Part shown: piece by piece, positions 51,615 to 63,900 of the stretch
How the letters are laid out: each line of letters starts with the position of its first letter
How positions within the stretch are numbered: the stretch's first letter is position 1
Program-made: the position numbers and the translations under genes
The notes under the pieces: model-generated
Seen by the model: only the letters and a program-made list of their open reading frames with translations
Database searches by the model: none
Told to the model about the DNA's origin: nothing
DNA from: Ampelomyces quisqualis
Lineage: Eukaryota; Ascomycota; Dothideomycetes; Pleosporales; Phaeosphaeriaceae
Direction of reading: 5' to 3'
NCBI GenBank assembly: GCA_018398575.1
Contig: JAGTXZ010000010.1
Location: forward strand, 2,666,001-2,730,000
DNA length: 64,000 bases

Positions 51615-52634
51615 AGTAAACAAGGACTTACATATAAACGCGAACTTGACTTTCAAAATAACGCCTAAGAAACACCTCAACAACGGCCTACATTACCCTA
51701 GCATTTTCCTTCGTATGTGCCAACCGGCAGTAAGGCGTCGGAACATGGGGAGTAGTCTAAACTCCTGGCCGATACATATCTCCGATCTCGGGATGCGAGT
51801 CAATGAGTATGTGACTCTTGCCGCTGCTTTTGGGGGTTGATTGAGGCTGATCTGCAGCTCAAGGTTCGAGATAGGCGTAGGCTGGTTGACAAAGGCTGGA
51901 GGAACGGAAACGATTTAGAGTATCACGCTTGCATTATTACGTTCTACAGTTCAGCCTACTGGAAATAAACGCCTTCCTTTCCCTTAGCCTGCGTGTCTCG
52001 ACCAAAACTTAGGAGAGAGAAAGCCAGATGGGGAGCAAAAAAAGAAAAAAAAATGGAAAACGCTGGGGCCGACCCAACGACCTCCCACGGGGGTTCGACG
52101 GGGGCACTTACCAGCACGTCTGCTGGTAAGCTTATAAACTACGACTATTAACTAATATATAGACCCCATTAAAGATTCTAGTACAGTGAAGAATCGCAAT
52201 ATACAAGTAAGACATTATGGTTGGCTTGTAGTGTGGCCGCACTCGCTTATGCTCTCCTTCACTTGGTAGTATATATGTGTACTAGGCGTCATTAGGTATA
52301 ACAACAGCTCATCACTCATCATACTGTCTTTTCAAATTGTTCAAGAGTATTCTCTACCCGATCATCTAGCAATTAATGTCCCACACCATCCAATACGTAC
52401 CCATTAACTCCAAACAGATATACGTAGGTAGCCTCCATGCCATATCTTAAAAGCAAGTCAGTATAGGTCATCTTATGTCACCTGAACCTTCACAGACTCA
52501 CTAAATCGCTACATTCATCAATTTTATCGCTATGTCTGCTGTAATTCACCAATTTCGACCTCCATCTCCAGCCTCACAACATACTCTGGAGCCCTCGCAT
52601 TTCCGTTCGCTGCGCAACCTACATCTAATGATAT
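51615..52634. other. Intergenic, no gene; tRNA-like hairpin
   Basis: About 1 kb. At 52108-52131 CTTACCAGCA/TGCTGGTAAG forms a perfect 10-bp stem, next to CCAACGACCTCCCACGGGGG, which looks vaguely like an antisense tRNA T-arm. No full tRNA cloverleaf could be drawn. Confidence 0.4.
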
Positions 52635-53408
52635 CTAATGCTTACTCTGGAAGCTTTTGAAGAACAAACACTTGTCGCTAGACGCGAGGAACTTGGGACC
52701 AAGAGGCTTCAACATGGTGATGTAGACACGCTCATTTTGGGTCAGAGGATCGTGACGATACTCACACCGATCACCAAACTTGCAGTCACCCTCGGTATTG
52801 AAGTGAACCTGACAGAGCCCCAGATCCCAACGACCATTAGATCCGTACCGAGAAGGCCAGACTTTACCAGTGCCGGTGGTATATGGCAGGCTGGCGACGA
52901 AGAATCGGTAGATGCTTTTCTCACTTGGAGCTTCGGGATGCTCGTATTCGTCATGGTTACGGATGTCTGGATTGGGGTCGGGAACCAGGGTGGGCTGATG
53001 GGATGCAGGATTATGACCATGTTTGATCTTGAGCTGCAGCTTCTTAATGGTCGCCAGGAGGTCGATGTTCTTTGCCTTTAGCTCGTCCTTTTCCATCTCA
53101 AGCTGATTGACCGTCTTTTCATACTGTGTCACCCTACTCTTGAGCACCAACTTCTTGCCTTCTTGGACGAGCCCAGCCTGATGTAGCTGACGAGAATCTG
53201 CTTCCATACGACTCATGATCTGCGCGTGCTCGTCGTCGCGTTTGGCCTGTTTGACTTTCATGCGGTGAACCACGTTGTTCTTCTCATCGAGGTCGCTCTG
53301 CATGCTGAGCTTTGCCTCTTGCTCCTTGCGATAGGCTGCCTTCGCCTTGTAGAATGCGGTTCTCCACTCCTTAATCTCGGCAGTCTATCGCTCGATATTA
53401 TTGGACAT
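52635..53408 (-). pseudogene. Coiled-coil protein with CCCH zinc finger, single nonsense mutation
   Basis: An open frame of 222 codons (53303..52635) continues upstream in the same frame to an ATG at 53408 except for one TAG at 53387-53385 (IER-stop-TAEIKEW), most simply a CAG-to-TAG change. The first ~150 residues are a Glu/Lys/Gln-rich coiled coil. Then come WPSRYGSNGRWDLGLC and a CCCH zinc finger, C-x9-C-x5-C-x3-H (CQVHFNTEGDCKFGDRCEYRH, about residues 165-185 of the 222). CCCH fingers usually bind RNA. The open frame continues at least to about 53540, so the true start may lie further upstream. Translation could restart at the Met at 53303, which would leave the zinc finger intact. Confidence 0.55.
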
Positions 53409-53724
53409 TATATCGCTTCCACCTTCCACCTTGCGCTTCTTGCATGCTTGAGCACTGTCCAAATCAAGCTGGGCTTCTGATGTCGACGCGCAGAAGGGGG
53501 TTTGAATGGGTGTGATGTCGGCAAGATAACTGTTTAATCTATTTTTATTCAAAAATCGCGTTCGAGGAGGGATTAATTACCTGACGATCTCTCTGCGGGT
53601 CCCATTGTGCCTGGAGAGGCGGGCAACTGCACGCTGATGTCTTTGCCGCGTGTCAAAGTTAGAAGAGAACAACATATTGCATTCATGCAACATACAGTAG
53701 TCGCTCTGAAAACTGGAACCCGCT

Positions 53725-54692
53725 TTATAGCTCATAATCGCCTCCACTGGTACAATGCGGTGTCCGTAGTGGGCTTCCGATGAATTGCACAATGACACTG
53801 ACGTGTGGTGGGTGTAGCTCGTGAAGCGCTATAGTAGAGGTTGATTTGCGGAGGGAGAGCAGAATTACACGTCGACAAAATACTTGCGTGTGGAGTGCGG
53901 GACTTCGGCGGAGATTTTCGCCGTGGGTGGGAGGTGAAAGTGTCAGTGCAGAGCAAACAGCGGTGTTGAGGCGCATATGGAATACACCGCAAATTATCAC
54001 GCTTAGATACGCTGCTAGTTTCGTATTTCGACATGCATCAATGGCGAAGTCAAGCACAAAATTCGCATCTTCATAGTCATTGCGAGGCGCGATGATCTCC
54101 GACAGCACCACACAAAACAGCATTATCACGCAACAGCCTCAAGCTCTTCTCCGTTGTTCTACATTTTTCGAATACCGCGGTCGGTTACGTACTAGCAGCG
54201 ACGGTCTGAGACACTTCGATCCTAAGTCGTCACGCCTGGCAATATCGGCTTGTAGTTCCTGTATCAAGTTCTCCTGATCCCGAGCAGTGCGATGCATCTG
54301 GCGGATCTTCTTCCCCAAATTCTTGACCACGGCGACATGCGCTTTTTCTTTCTCCAATTGCTTTGCTCGTAACCCTCGATTGCTGCTTCTTTCCCATTGA
54401 GCGTTGCCTCCATGTCCCTTTGTGTCCGCAATTCTTTCTTCTTCGCCATTTTCTTTGTCCGGAAGTACTTGCTGTACCAGTGCTTGCAGCTTTTCGTTGT
54501 GCGCTTTGCAACAGATTCCCAACTCGGTTCAGTTTCGTACTTCGCGAGGCGGAAATGCCCTGTCGTCAGACGACTTGCGCTGAAACTCTCCTCATCCCCA
54601 GATGTTTGGTGCGCTTTTGTATGTGCGTTCGCTAAGCCGCCAGACATTTTATTCCGTATGTTATACATTAGGTCAGTATTTAATTTAGTCAT
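53725..54692 (-). pseudogene. Coiled-coil gene, frameshifted
   Basis: Two minus-strand frames overlap. 54692..54264 begins with an MSGGLANAHTKAHQ-type start near 54645; 54522..54139 holds the better coiled coil (AKQLEKEKAHVAVVKNLGKK, DQENLIQELQADIARRDD). Joining them needs a one-base shift near 54510-54520. Downstream, a third frame (54129..53725) begins VVLSEIIAPRNDYEDANFVL and also looks protein-like. Together with the neighbour at 52635-53408 this may be the remnant of one or two related coiled-coil genes on the same strand. No family recognised. Confidence 0.4.
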
Positions 54693-55415
54693 CCCCTGTT
54701 ATCGGGAGATGTAATGAGGATTTTGGAAGCGTTTGAGCAGCTGAAGTCAGTGATGTTCTGTTTCGATCCGAGACGGTGATACATTTCCAAAGGTTGATTT
54801 ACTGCTAGGTCGAAACAGGCTGTTGACAAGCGTTGGGAAATGGGGAGAAAGCATCAGGGCGGGATCCCCATGTTATCTAGCGCTACAGATTGTGATTTGG
54901 ATTAGGTCCTTGTGACGTAAGCACAGCCGTCGTATGACAGGAAAGTCCATCCAGGGCTCCGATACCTTGATTTCAAACTCACAGCGGGAAGTACAATCGA
55001 CACATGCGCTTGTCGCTGTCCGCATGATAATATAGGGTGGGTTCCCTACGCGTATTCGACATGTATTGAAACACCTTATGATCTCCAAAATCTCTGTCAT
55101 CAATGGCACAAATCCCGAATGCCCCAAATCATGGGCAACGCCAACCTCAATCACCGCTATCATCAGTGACACCGATCTCTACTACAAAGCCCATTCAACA
55201 CCGGCATCCATCATACTCCTTTTGTATTTCTTTTCGCTACTCTGAGCAGTGGTTGTCTCTCACCCTAACGAGCAAGTTCGCTTCTGGGGCACTCTAATTT
55301 CACTCGACGCAAATCACTCACGCCACAGAGTAGGTCGCACATTTTGCATGCCAGTTGATCGGATAAATCTGCAGAAACAATTTGGAAGTCTTAGTCCTGG
55401 CCTCTAATTCCATGA
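54693..55415. other. Intergenic, no gene recognised
   Basis: About 0.7 kb. Open frames on both strands overlap without family character. Confidence 0.35.
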
Positions 55416-55967
55416 TTATGTAGTTGCCACTGCGTCCTCAACATCCTCCAGCATCTCCACCTTTCCTTCGCACGTCTCCTTCTTGACCATCATCTCGTCC
55501 CTCAACACCGCTATAGTAGCGCTAAAACCCTCCAAAGCGTTCAGGAGCTCAATTGCCGTGTTAACGGTGTCCAGATGCGCGTGTAGCGCCATTTTAGCCT
55601 CGCTCAATGTCGCCGTGAGCAGCTCTTGTGTAGTGTAGCCTCGAATGTTCAGACCAGGCGCAGTAATAGTCTGCCCGACGGATTCGTTTTCTTCTTCGCT
55701 GCTGCTATTGTTGCTGCTTTCCTCCGCGATGTCATCTAGGATCGACGACTGGCGACTGTCGGGGCGGGACTTGTACGTCGGGGAAGACTCAGACGGGTCG
55801 TTCGAATACGCGACCTCTTGGTGCGAATGCTGTTTATCGAGAGATTTAGTCGCAATTTCCGTGGCTTCGGCGACTCTAGTATATTGGGGTGGCGACGGTG
55901 CGGCTACGCGCGCTTTCGAATGCGGGCCGCGGCGGAAAATGTAGCGAAGTAGACTGGTAGGTGCCAT
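55416..55967 (-). CDS. Hypothetical 183-aa protein, acidic/Ser-rich with C-terminal helix
   Basis: Intact frame with its ATG at 55967 in a reasonable context. The N terminus is basic (LLRYIFRRGPHSKAR). The middle is disordered and Ser/Glu-rich (EESSNNSSSEEENES). From about residue 105 a long amphipathic helix begins (TTQELLTATLSEAKMALHAH..), with a second around 155-178. No family recognised. Low complexity together with an ordered C terminus suggests a real small protein rather than chance. Confidence 0.5.
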   Translation of the reverse strand: MAPTSLLRYIFRRGPHSKARVAAPSPPQYTRVAEATEIATKSLDKQHSHQEVAYSNDPSESSPTYKSRPDSRQSSILDDIAEESSNNSSSEEENESVGQTITAPGLNIRGYTTQELLTATLSEAKMALHAHLDTVNTAIELLNALEGFSATIAVLRDEMMVKKETCEGKVEMLEDVEDAVATT

Positions 55968-57246
55968 CGTTTGCGTTGATTCTGAGTTTAGTTGATGTTG
56001 AGTTTACTTGAAAGTCTAATAAGATCGAGTTTTTCGCAATGGTGGCGTGAGTTTGTTTGCTGTTCCGCTTTTCACCTGAGGTTCACGGTAGGTTGCTAGT
56101 GAGACGCAAGACCTCAGCGTTTGCACATAAGCGCGCTAATGAACAAATATGATCGCGAGTTGACTACTCAGACAGCAAAAGCGGGTCGTGATTGTCTTAA
56201 ATCGCGATGAGCGGCCGCCGATAACTCCAAATTCCTCAAGCATGTGCGCGCCGCCGTAAGGTGTGTTGGCTCCCTCAGCCGAAGTTCTCTGCTATAACGC
56301 GATTTGATAAGTACATCAAATGGCTTTAATGTACTGGTATTGTCTTTCGTGTAAATTCATACCCCATTCTCAAAAGAATTCAGGCCATATGGGGCAAACG
56401 AGGCGGTCTCCACTGACTGTCCCGTTCGAATGTGGTTTGAAAGGAGTTATAATGAGGACCACGAAGATAGAATTGATGCTTATTATGCTGAAGATCCTTC
56501 ATCCTCTCGATATTGACACCTTTGTCCACCACGCTCACCAAGCTGGTGTACGTTCAGAGTGGTAAAAGGTGGTGTGGTCAAGAGCTGCGTCTTACAATCC
56601 GCACGGTAACAATATGAACGATTCGAGGCACTTCTACCTTGTCTTTTTTTTGCGTGTTTAGGACCACAAAGCGTCGACAATAGCAATAAGACTCGGAACG
56701 CTGACTCCCAGACTAGTCCCCAAAGCGACGATGTCTGACTTGCGCAAGCCCTCGTATTATCCTCTTTCCTTAATAGCGTCCAATCCCTTGGTAGGCTCCA
56801 GCAATCCATTGGTGGTGGATGCAGCTACATCTACTGATCTTGGCTTGCTCGTTGCCTGCGCTGGTTTCGTTGGTACGGCGGTGGTTTGCCGTAGCACAGT
56901 ATCATCCATACAAGCCCTGTATATTCTTCATGTCCCCATCCTCATTGTCAAACTTGGATGATCTCGCACTGATAAAGCTTTAAATACAGCTGACAGCTGG
57001 AAGGCCGACTCAGCACTGGCAAGCATTGGTTGGGCTACATCTACACCTGAGATCTATTTATAGGTCATGATACCGGCCATGTACACCACATACTCAGATA
57101 CAGTTGAACAAAAGGCGTCCTGCTGCACATGTATAGAATGCTAGAAACAGTCGCAGCCATCGTTCCAAGACCACTGCTCTAAGTGCGTTGAATTGAGCGG
57201 GATTGCTGTACTATAGCTATCTTGTACATGTTGAAGTTATGATACG
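55968..57246. other. Intergenic, ~1.3 kb, no gene recognised
   Basis: Between the hypothetical gene and the second AT-rich block. A 76-codon plus-strand frame at 56731-56961 has a hydrophobic stretch but nothing to support it. Confidence 0.35.
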
Positions 57247-58440
57247 AAGTACACTGCGGTACAAACGCGGTGTTAAATAACGTGTTCAACCACCGAATGC
57301 ACGGCCCCACCGAATGCACGAACATCAAAAATGGGCTACCACAAAAATGAGGCTGTACAGCCACCCACAATAGCTATTATTACAGGATTTTCTAGTGTTA
57401 AGTTAATATTGTATTAAGGAGTATATTAAGAGCTTTTTGTTACAAAAGCAGCTTTATTAGTAGTCTTATTAGCCAGCTACGTTAGGTAAGCTGCAGAGCT
57501 GCTAATGCAGTAGCATTATTAACAAGAGGTATCTTATTAGCTATAACTATTAGAGTAGTGTTTGTAGGCTTAAGGCTTTGCCTTTTACCTCTTTAGAATA
57601 TTTTAATATTACTTTAAAGTTGCTTTTAAAGCTCTTTAGCTATCTTATCTTGCTTACGCTAAAGAGCTTTCTTAGTAGCTAAGTGCTCTTACTCTTTTTT
57701 TACTACAATACGCTGTAGGCAACACTCTTTAAGTAGCTAAGCTTTAGCAAGCTTTTGTTACTTATAAAGCTTAATTACTTTACCTTTTTGCTGCTATAAC
57801 TACTGTTCTTAAAGATTCTTTTGCTCCTAGCAATTACGTGCCTCTACTACTTTGTTTAGTAACTAGAATACTACTCCTCTATTATAATTAGCAGGTAGCT
57901 TAAGTAACAAAGCTTTGCTACGCTGCCTACGCTGCTTCTTATTAGCTAGAGCTTCTTTAAGGTTATAGTTTTTATGTTATAGAATCTGATTTTTAGCTAA
58001 GATTGTGTAGATAGTCTAGCTTAGCTTCTTAGGGTTTTAATCATAGATATTATCTACTACTTACTATAGTAATTGCTTAATCTTTACTAGTTGCTAGCAC
58101 TTAGTACTAAGGTTAAAGAGCTACTTAAGGCTAGCCTAGATACGTCTTCTTGTAGTGTTAAGAACTACTTTAAGATAACGTTAGGATTTAATAGTAAGAT
58201 GCCTATTGCCTTAAAAAACTTTTTAATAAGCGTTTCTTTAAAAGAGGAGCGCTAGGCAGTATTAAATAAGTAGTAGAAGTCTCTTTTTATAATGCTTATA
58301 AGGCCTTAGGCCTAATTAAGAAAGAAAATAAGCTTAGCTTTATAGGTAGCAGTAAGTAAAGCAAATGTAATAACGTTAAGTAGCTAAAGTATATACGTAC
58401 TATAAGGCAGATATATTATAAGAAGTATCTTATTTGCATA
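57247..58440 (-). mobile_element. pogo/Fot1-type DNA transposon remnant, left end and 3' transposase
   Basis: A TA dinucleotide is followed by CACTGCGGTACAAACGCGG at about 57247, equal to the MITE end at 51.0/51.6 kb and intact here. Further in, from about 57430, the minus strand encodes a decayed transposase. Near 58410-58200 it reads LPYSTYIL.LL.VITFALL and FKETLIKKFFKAIGILLLNP, matching PPHSTH.LQPLDV..F and the segment behind it in fungal pogo/Fot1 DDE transposases. Near 57900-57500 is the charged C-terminal coil (KLAKA.LLKECCLQRI). Stops are TAG/TAA at Gln/Trp-like positions. The DDE core upstream was not recognised, and the other end was not found, so the element seems truncated. Confidence 0.6.
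57293..57335. repeat. CACCGAATGCACG doublet near the pogo-type end
   Basis: CCACCGAATGCACGGCC followed by CCACCGAATGCACGAAC, an 18-bp direct repeat just inside the terminal sequence. It may be a transposase-binding subterminal repeat. Confidence 0.6.
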
Positions 58441-60949
58441 GTAATACTTAATAAACTCTATAGAAATATATAATCTATAGCTATTAAGAATAAGCAGCTA
58501 CTATAAGGTATATACTTTCTTCTTTGTTTCTTAATTAAAGACCTATTTTAGCTAGGTAATATAAGAGGGCTAACTCTTAAAGTAGTTGCTAAAGTATAAA
58601 GGTTGTAAATTTAATACCTATAGCTAATACTAGGTACTAGGGATTTTATAGTAGCTATCTAGACCCTAAGACTTCTAGTCTAGAGTAGTATTTAGGTTCT
58701 AGTCTAGAGCAGTATTTAGTTCTAGGCTCTAGACCTTTTATAGTGCTTTAGCGCAGAAGGTGCTAGGCCCTTCTGTTTCAGAACCTAAGGTTTTTATATA
58801 ACTAAGAGATTTTCTAAGTAGCAGTCTATTATAATATCTTCTTGCACTAGCGCTAGCGTAAGTAAGAGCGCATTACACTAAAATAAAAACAACTCTACTT
58901 AGAATAATAGTTCTATATCCTTAACTTTCTTTTTAGATAGTACTATGTACTAATTTAAGCTGCGCATTCTGTACTATAACTTATACTTTACCTTTTATAG
59001 CACACTAGCGTATTCTCTACTTTACTTTATTATCTTTAGTAATACTAATTTCTCTGTGCGCCTTTTCTAAGAAGCGCACTTACACTAAAAGTCCTACTAT
59101 AGTAAGTCTAACCTATCTTATAGTATCTAACCTTATTGCTTATAGTAATAGAAGCTCTCTAATATTATTATTAAAAGCGCACTTAACCTACTATACTATC
59201 TAGTATATGCAATTCTCTAGCTTAAGAGCAAAGAGCATAAGTACATAATTACTTTTATAAAGTTAAATTATACTAGCTATAAGGTTAAGCACATTACTTA
59301 TAGGCCTATAAGTTATTTTAGTATTCTTAATTTATCTGCTCTTATTCTTATTTCTTTTTAAGTGCTAGACGTTCTTAAGATTATAGTTATTTTGCTTTGT
59401 AACGCACTAGCTATTAACTCTAAGCTTAAGAAGTTATTAACTAGGCATTCTGTAGCTAGTCTGTGCTCTAGTTTTGTTAAGAAGTTGTAAGCTACTTAAG
59501 CAAAGTTGCGCAGTAATAATAAGTCTAGCTACTAGAAGCTTACGCGCAAAGTTATAGAACTTAATACGCTAGTTAATATCTATAGCCTTCTTTAGTAGGT
59601 TGTTACTAAGTAGGATTGTCTTAAGAAGCGCGTTATAACTCTTATAGATACTATTCTCTAAGTTAAAGAAAACGTAAGTTTTTACTCTTTCTATTCTTTA
59701 TATAGCATTCTAGTAATATATCTTGTTAGACCTATAAGGCTATATACTAGATTGCTAACCTAGGCTTCTAGATTAGCTAGGGCAATATTCTTCTCTAAGA
59801 TAACAACTTAGTTGTCTACTACCTTAATATAATTAGCTCTTAAGCTTTTAGCGCCCTAGCTTACCTTTCTAAGAATTCTAATATTACTTCTAGCAATATG
59901 CTTGCGCTTAAGCGTAAAGCTATAGTCTAAGTTAATACTAATTGTAAAGGTAGCTACCTTAGTTTGTAGTATCTACTAGCGTAGTATATTTAGGCGTTAA
60001 ATTAGCTAGCTTATGTAGTAATAGAACATCTTACTATAGTAGCTATCTTCTATTTCTTTACTATAACTAACTCTTTTCTATATACTACTATTTTCTTATT
60101 AGTTGCTAGAATATATAGGTCTATTCCTAGGATTTCTTCTAAGGTTTTTAGGTATTTATACCTTTCTCTTTATTTTATTTTCCTAGTCTTCTTCTGTTTA
60201 GCTTAGTTTAGCTCTTAAGTTTTAGCGTTTCTTAGCTAACTCTCTTATCTTGTTCTTTGTCTTAGCTAGAGTTGTATTCTAACTTCTAGTAGAATTGTTA
60301 TAGTAGTAGCTAACCTACTACTTTTTCTTCTAGTAGTCTATTTTATTATAGATTGCCTCTCTATATATTACTAATTTCTATAGGCTCTTAGGTCTTTTCT
60401 TCCTTAAGTCTAGCTTAGAACTGCAGTAGTAATAGTTATCTACCTAGTTTTTTAGCTCTTCTTTACTTAAACCTTCTCTAAAGAATATCCTAATAATAGG
60501 TTTTTGTTCTAGTCTAGACTCTACTCTTAGAGTCTTAGTGTAGGTTTATTTAAGGAAGTTATATTAGTACCTTAAGTCTTCTAACGTCTAGAGCCTAGGC
60601 TTAAGCTAGAATTGCAATAGCTATAGAACATCTTTCTAGTTTCTCTTATAGCTCTTATCTAACTTTTCTCTCTTCTCTCTCCTCTACTGTCTACTTCTAT
60701 AGGTAGTTTAGGCTATCTGTTAGAGCCTCTCTTCTAGAGGCTTCTTAAACATTCTAGTGTTATCCTAGTTTTTAGCTTGCGTTCTGTCTAGCTATTGCTG
60801 CAGGGCTGCAGTGTCTTCTATATTTCTCTTAGGTTTTTATATAAGTTTTATATAACTTACCTATTTAACTAGGTACTAAATTTGCGTTCTACAGCCTTAT
60901 CTCCTTTGTTAGTCTACTATAATATCTTTAACCTAGTACTTCTTACTAT
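58441..60949. other. Decayed RIP-mutated repeat DNA, unassigned
   Basis: The minus strand near 60500-60350 has protein-like text (IIRIFFREGLSKEEL, YCSSKLDLRKKRPKSL) that I cannot place; it may be a Gag-like or 3' retrotransposon segment. A CTAGTCTAGAGCAGTATTTAG direct repeat lies at about 58675-58735. Confidence 0.35.
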
Positions 60950-63900
60950 TAGCGTTACTGCAGTTTATTACTGCATCTAGCTGCTAGTTATTAGATTTTT
61001 AATAAGAGAGTAGATTCTTACTATTAGGTTTTAGGCAGTCTATATAGAACCTTAGGTAGACTCTAAAAGAAGTACTTAATTCTACTACGTGTAGAGAAAT
61101 AACTTCTGTAACAGTATATTTTCTGTTTTTCTAATCTAGCTTCTTTAAAGGCTACTTATTAGATATAGAAGTTTTGTATTGCAACTAGACCTTGTCTTCT
61201 ACCCTATACTCTAGAGATTTCTGCTAATAATAGTTAGCTTACTGTTCCTATTCTTATTGTGCCTCTACTATTCTTACTTACACGTAGCTAATAGTGTTCT
61301 TAAACTTTTCTACTATAGCTTTTACTGCAGCTATTTTATTCTTTCTAGCTTCTTAGTAATAGTAAAGGCCTTAAGTGTTATCTACTTAGACTAGATTTGT
61401 GTTATAACTATACTAAAGGAAGAATAGGCTAACGCTAGTAGAAGCTAAGTTTCTACCTGCAATAGCTATCTAGGCTACTAGGCACAAAGAAGCCTAGTTA
61501 GTTTAGTTCTAGTTTACAAAGGCCTATAGGTAAGCTTCTACTATACTATTTATTCTTTCTATAGCTCTGTTACTTTATAGGTAGTAGGTAGTAAAGATCT
61601 ATCTTTAAATCTCTAGGTCTCTACATAGCGTTTTCTAGAATTAGCTAGTAAATTATAATCTTCTATCTAAAACAATAGCATTAGAAAGCTAGTACTAGTA
61701 CGCTACAACCTTTTTAAGAAACGCTGTTACTATAGTTTATACTTTAAGATTAGAGAGTAGTGCTAAGACTACAGTAGTAAATAGGTAGGGGTTAGGTTAA
61801 GGTTAGGTACCTTTACATAAGACCTAACACCTACCCTAACTCCTACCTAATAACTTTACACTAAAAGTAGGTTAAGGTTAGGTAGAGGTTAATTAAAAGT
61901 AAGGTTAGGTTAAGGTCTAACGTAATAGGGGCTAGCTTAGGAGCTAGGTAAAAAAATTTTCTTTTGATTTACTTTAACCTACTTTTTTTGTTAAAACTTA
62001 AGTTATTATAGGTTTTTATTACAGAACCTAAATAGGTACCCCTAACCTAACTACAACTAAACCTCTACCCAAATTAAATAGTAACCTAACCTAAACCTTA
62101 CCTAAACTCTATAGAAACTAAACCTAAACACTACCCTAGCCTCTAAGTAACCCCTACTCTACCCTACCTACCCTGTGCTTAACTCTAACCTAACCCCTAC
62201 CTACAGGCAGGTACTCTAAACCTATTTACTAGCGTAGCTAAGACTAAGTCCTTACTTAGCCTATTTGTTATAACTATTAAGTAGCGCATGCTATAGCTTA
62301 GCAGAAGCCTAACAATAAAGTCTATAAACTGTTCCTTCTAGATCTAGTGTAGAAGCAGGAGTAGTTAGAGTAGTCTCTGTTTTAGTTTTCTTTAGAGTTT
62401 AGTTTAGCTACATATTATACAGTTTTGTATATACTATCTAATGCTTAATAACATACTAGGCCAAAAGTAATCCTAGGCAAGTATAGCGTAGGTATTTTCT
62501 CTTTCTAAGTATCTAGTAAGTAGAGAGTTATAGCAGTTGCTAATAATCTTAGTCTATAGTTCTTTATTATAGGGTACCTATTTCTACTCTTTATAGAGTA
62601 GCTAGTTACAATTGCTTAGTAAACACTCTATAAGAGATACTTTAAAGCTAAAGTTAAGGGGAAATTTTCTATATCTTAGCTAAATAGCTTCTTATACTTT
62701 TATATATGCTTTGTCTTTAAGAATTACTAAGTCCTATATCTGTTTTATATTGTTATGTTAGGCTAGGTCCTCTTCTAACAGATTATAGAGCTACTTCTGT
62801 CTCTCCTAATTATAAGGACGTTCTATCTTCTTTCTAAAAGTATCTACTCTTCTATTGTCTTTATCTGCAGGCGCGTTTTTAGAGTTAGAGTTCTTCTTCT
62901 ACTAGCCTTACTTAAAGTATTTATTATTCTACACTCTTTATAGGTTATAGACGCTTAGAAATTAAATGCTCTTCTTGTTAGTTGCTTTATTAAGTTTACA
63001 GGCAAGGAATAGAAGTTAGAACGTTCTTAATTATAGTTGTTTATTAGCTCTGCTCTATAGAAGGTTCTGTTCCTTTCTTAACAGAGTATTAGCCCTACTA
63101 TTTACGTTACCTAGTTAATATTAGAAGGTTATATTAAAGAAACTAAAAAATCCTGCCTATTATACATACTGTTCTATTAACAGGCACGTTATTGTAAAAT
63201 ATTCTAAGTTCTTATAATTAGTTAACACAGTAAAGTGTTCTACGCGTTAAAGCTTAGTCTTCTATTACTTAAGGCATTTAATAACTACTAACAGTTCTTT
63301 ATTATGTATAGTATAGTTAACTTTAGCTGCGTTATTCTTAGAGGAATAGTAAGCTACTACTTAGAGTAGTCTATTTATTCTGTACTAAGATAGTACTCTA
63401 CCTATTAACTATCCTAAAGCGTTGCATTTAACTATAGTCTTAAGGTCTGCATTAAAGTTTACTAAAGATAGTTTAGCAATAAAGGCCTTCTTAAGCTTCT
63501 AGAACGCAGCTTATTGCTCTATCTCCTATTTAAAGTTTATATTCTTTCTAGTAAGCTAAGTAAAGAGTGCAGCTAGTTCTAAGAAGTTTCTAATAAACTA
63601 GTAGTAAAAGTTAGCAAATCTAATAAAGCTATGTACTTCTTTTATAGTTTTTAGTAGTTTCTAAAACTTAATAGCCTTAACCTTTTTAAGGTCTATACTT
63701 ATCTCTTTTCCTACTTTAATAATAAACTTAAAGTATTTTATTCTTTTTACTCTAAACTTGCTCTTTTCTATATTAAGATGCAGTTCTATAGTACTAAGCT
63801 TTTGTACTACCTGCTTTACTTTCTCCTTATAGTCTAACTTAGAACTACTAGTGTAAATAAGTATATTATTAATATACGTAGAATAGAAGTTGTTAAGGTA

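Noticed and set aside
52040..52135. tRNA gene on the minus strand
   Set aside because: T-arm-like text and a hairpin are present, but acceptor, D-arm and anticodon arm cannot be fitted together.
56731..56961. 76-codon plus-strand frame with a hydrophobic stretch
   Set aside because: Short, no motif, no splice partners seen; insufficient evidence.
61780..62220. TTAGG-rich tract as a true chromosome end
   Set aside because: It lies inside the integrase of a retrotransposon, with coding on both sides and a target duplication; repeats are degenerate and inverted rather than a regular TTAGGG run.
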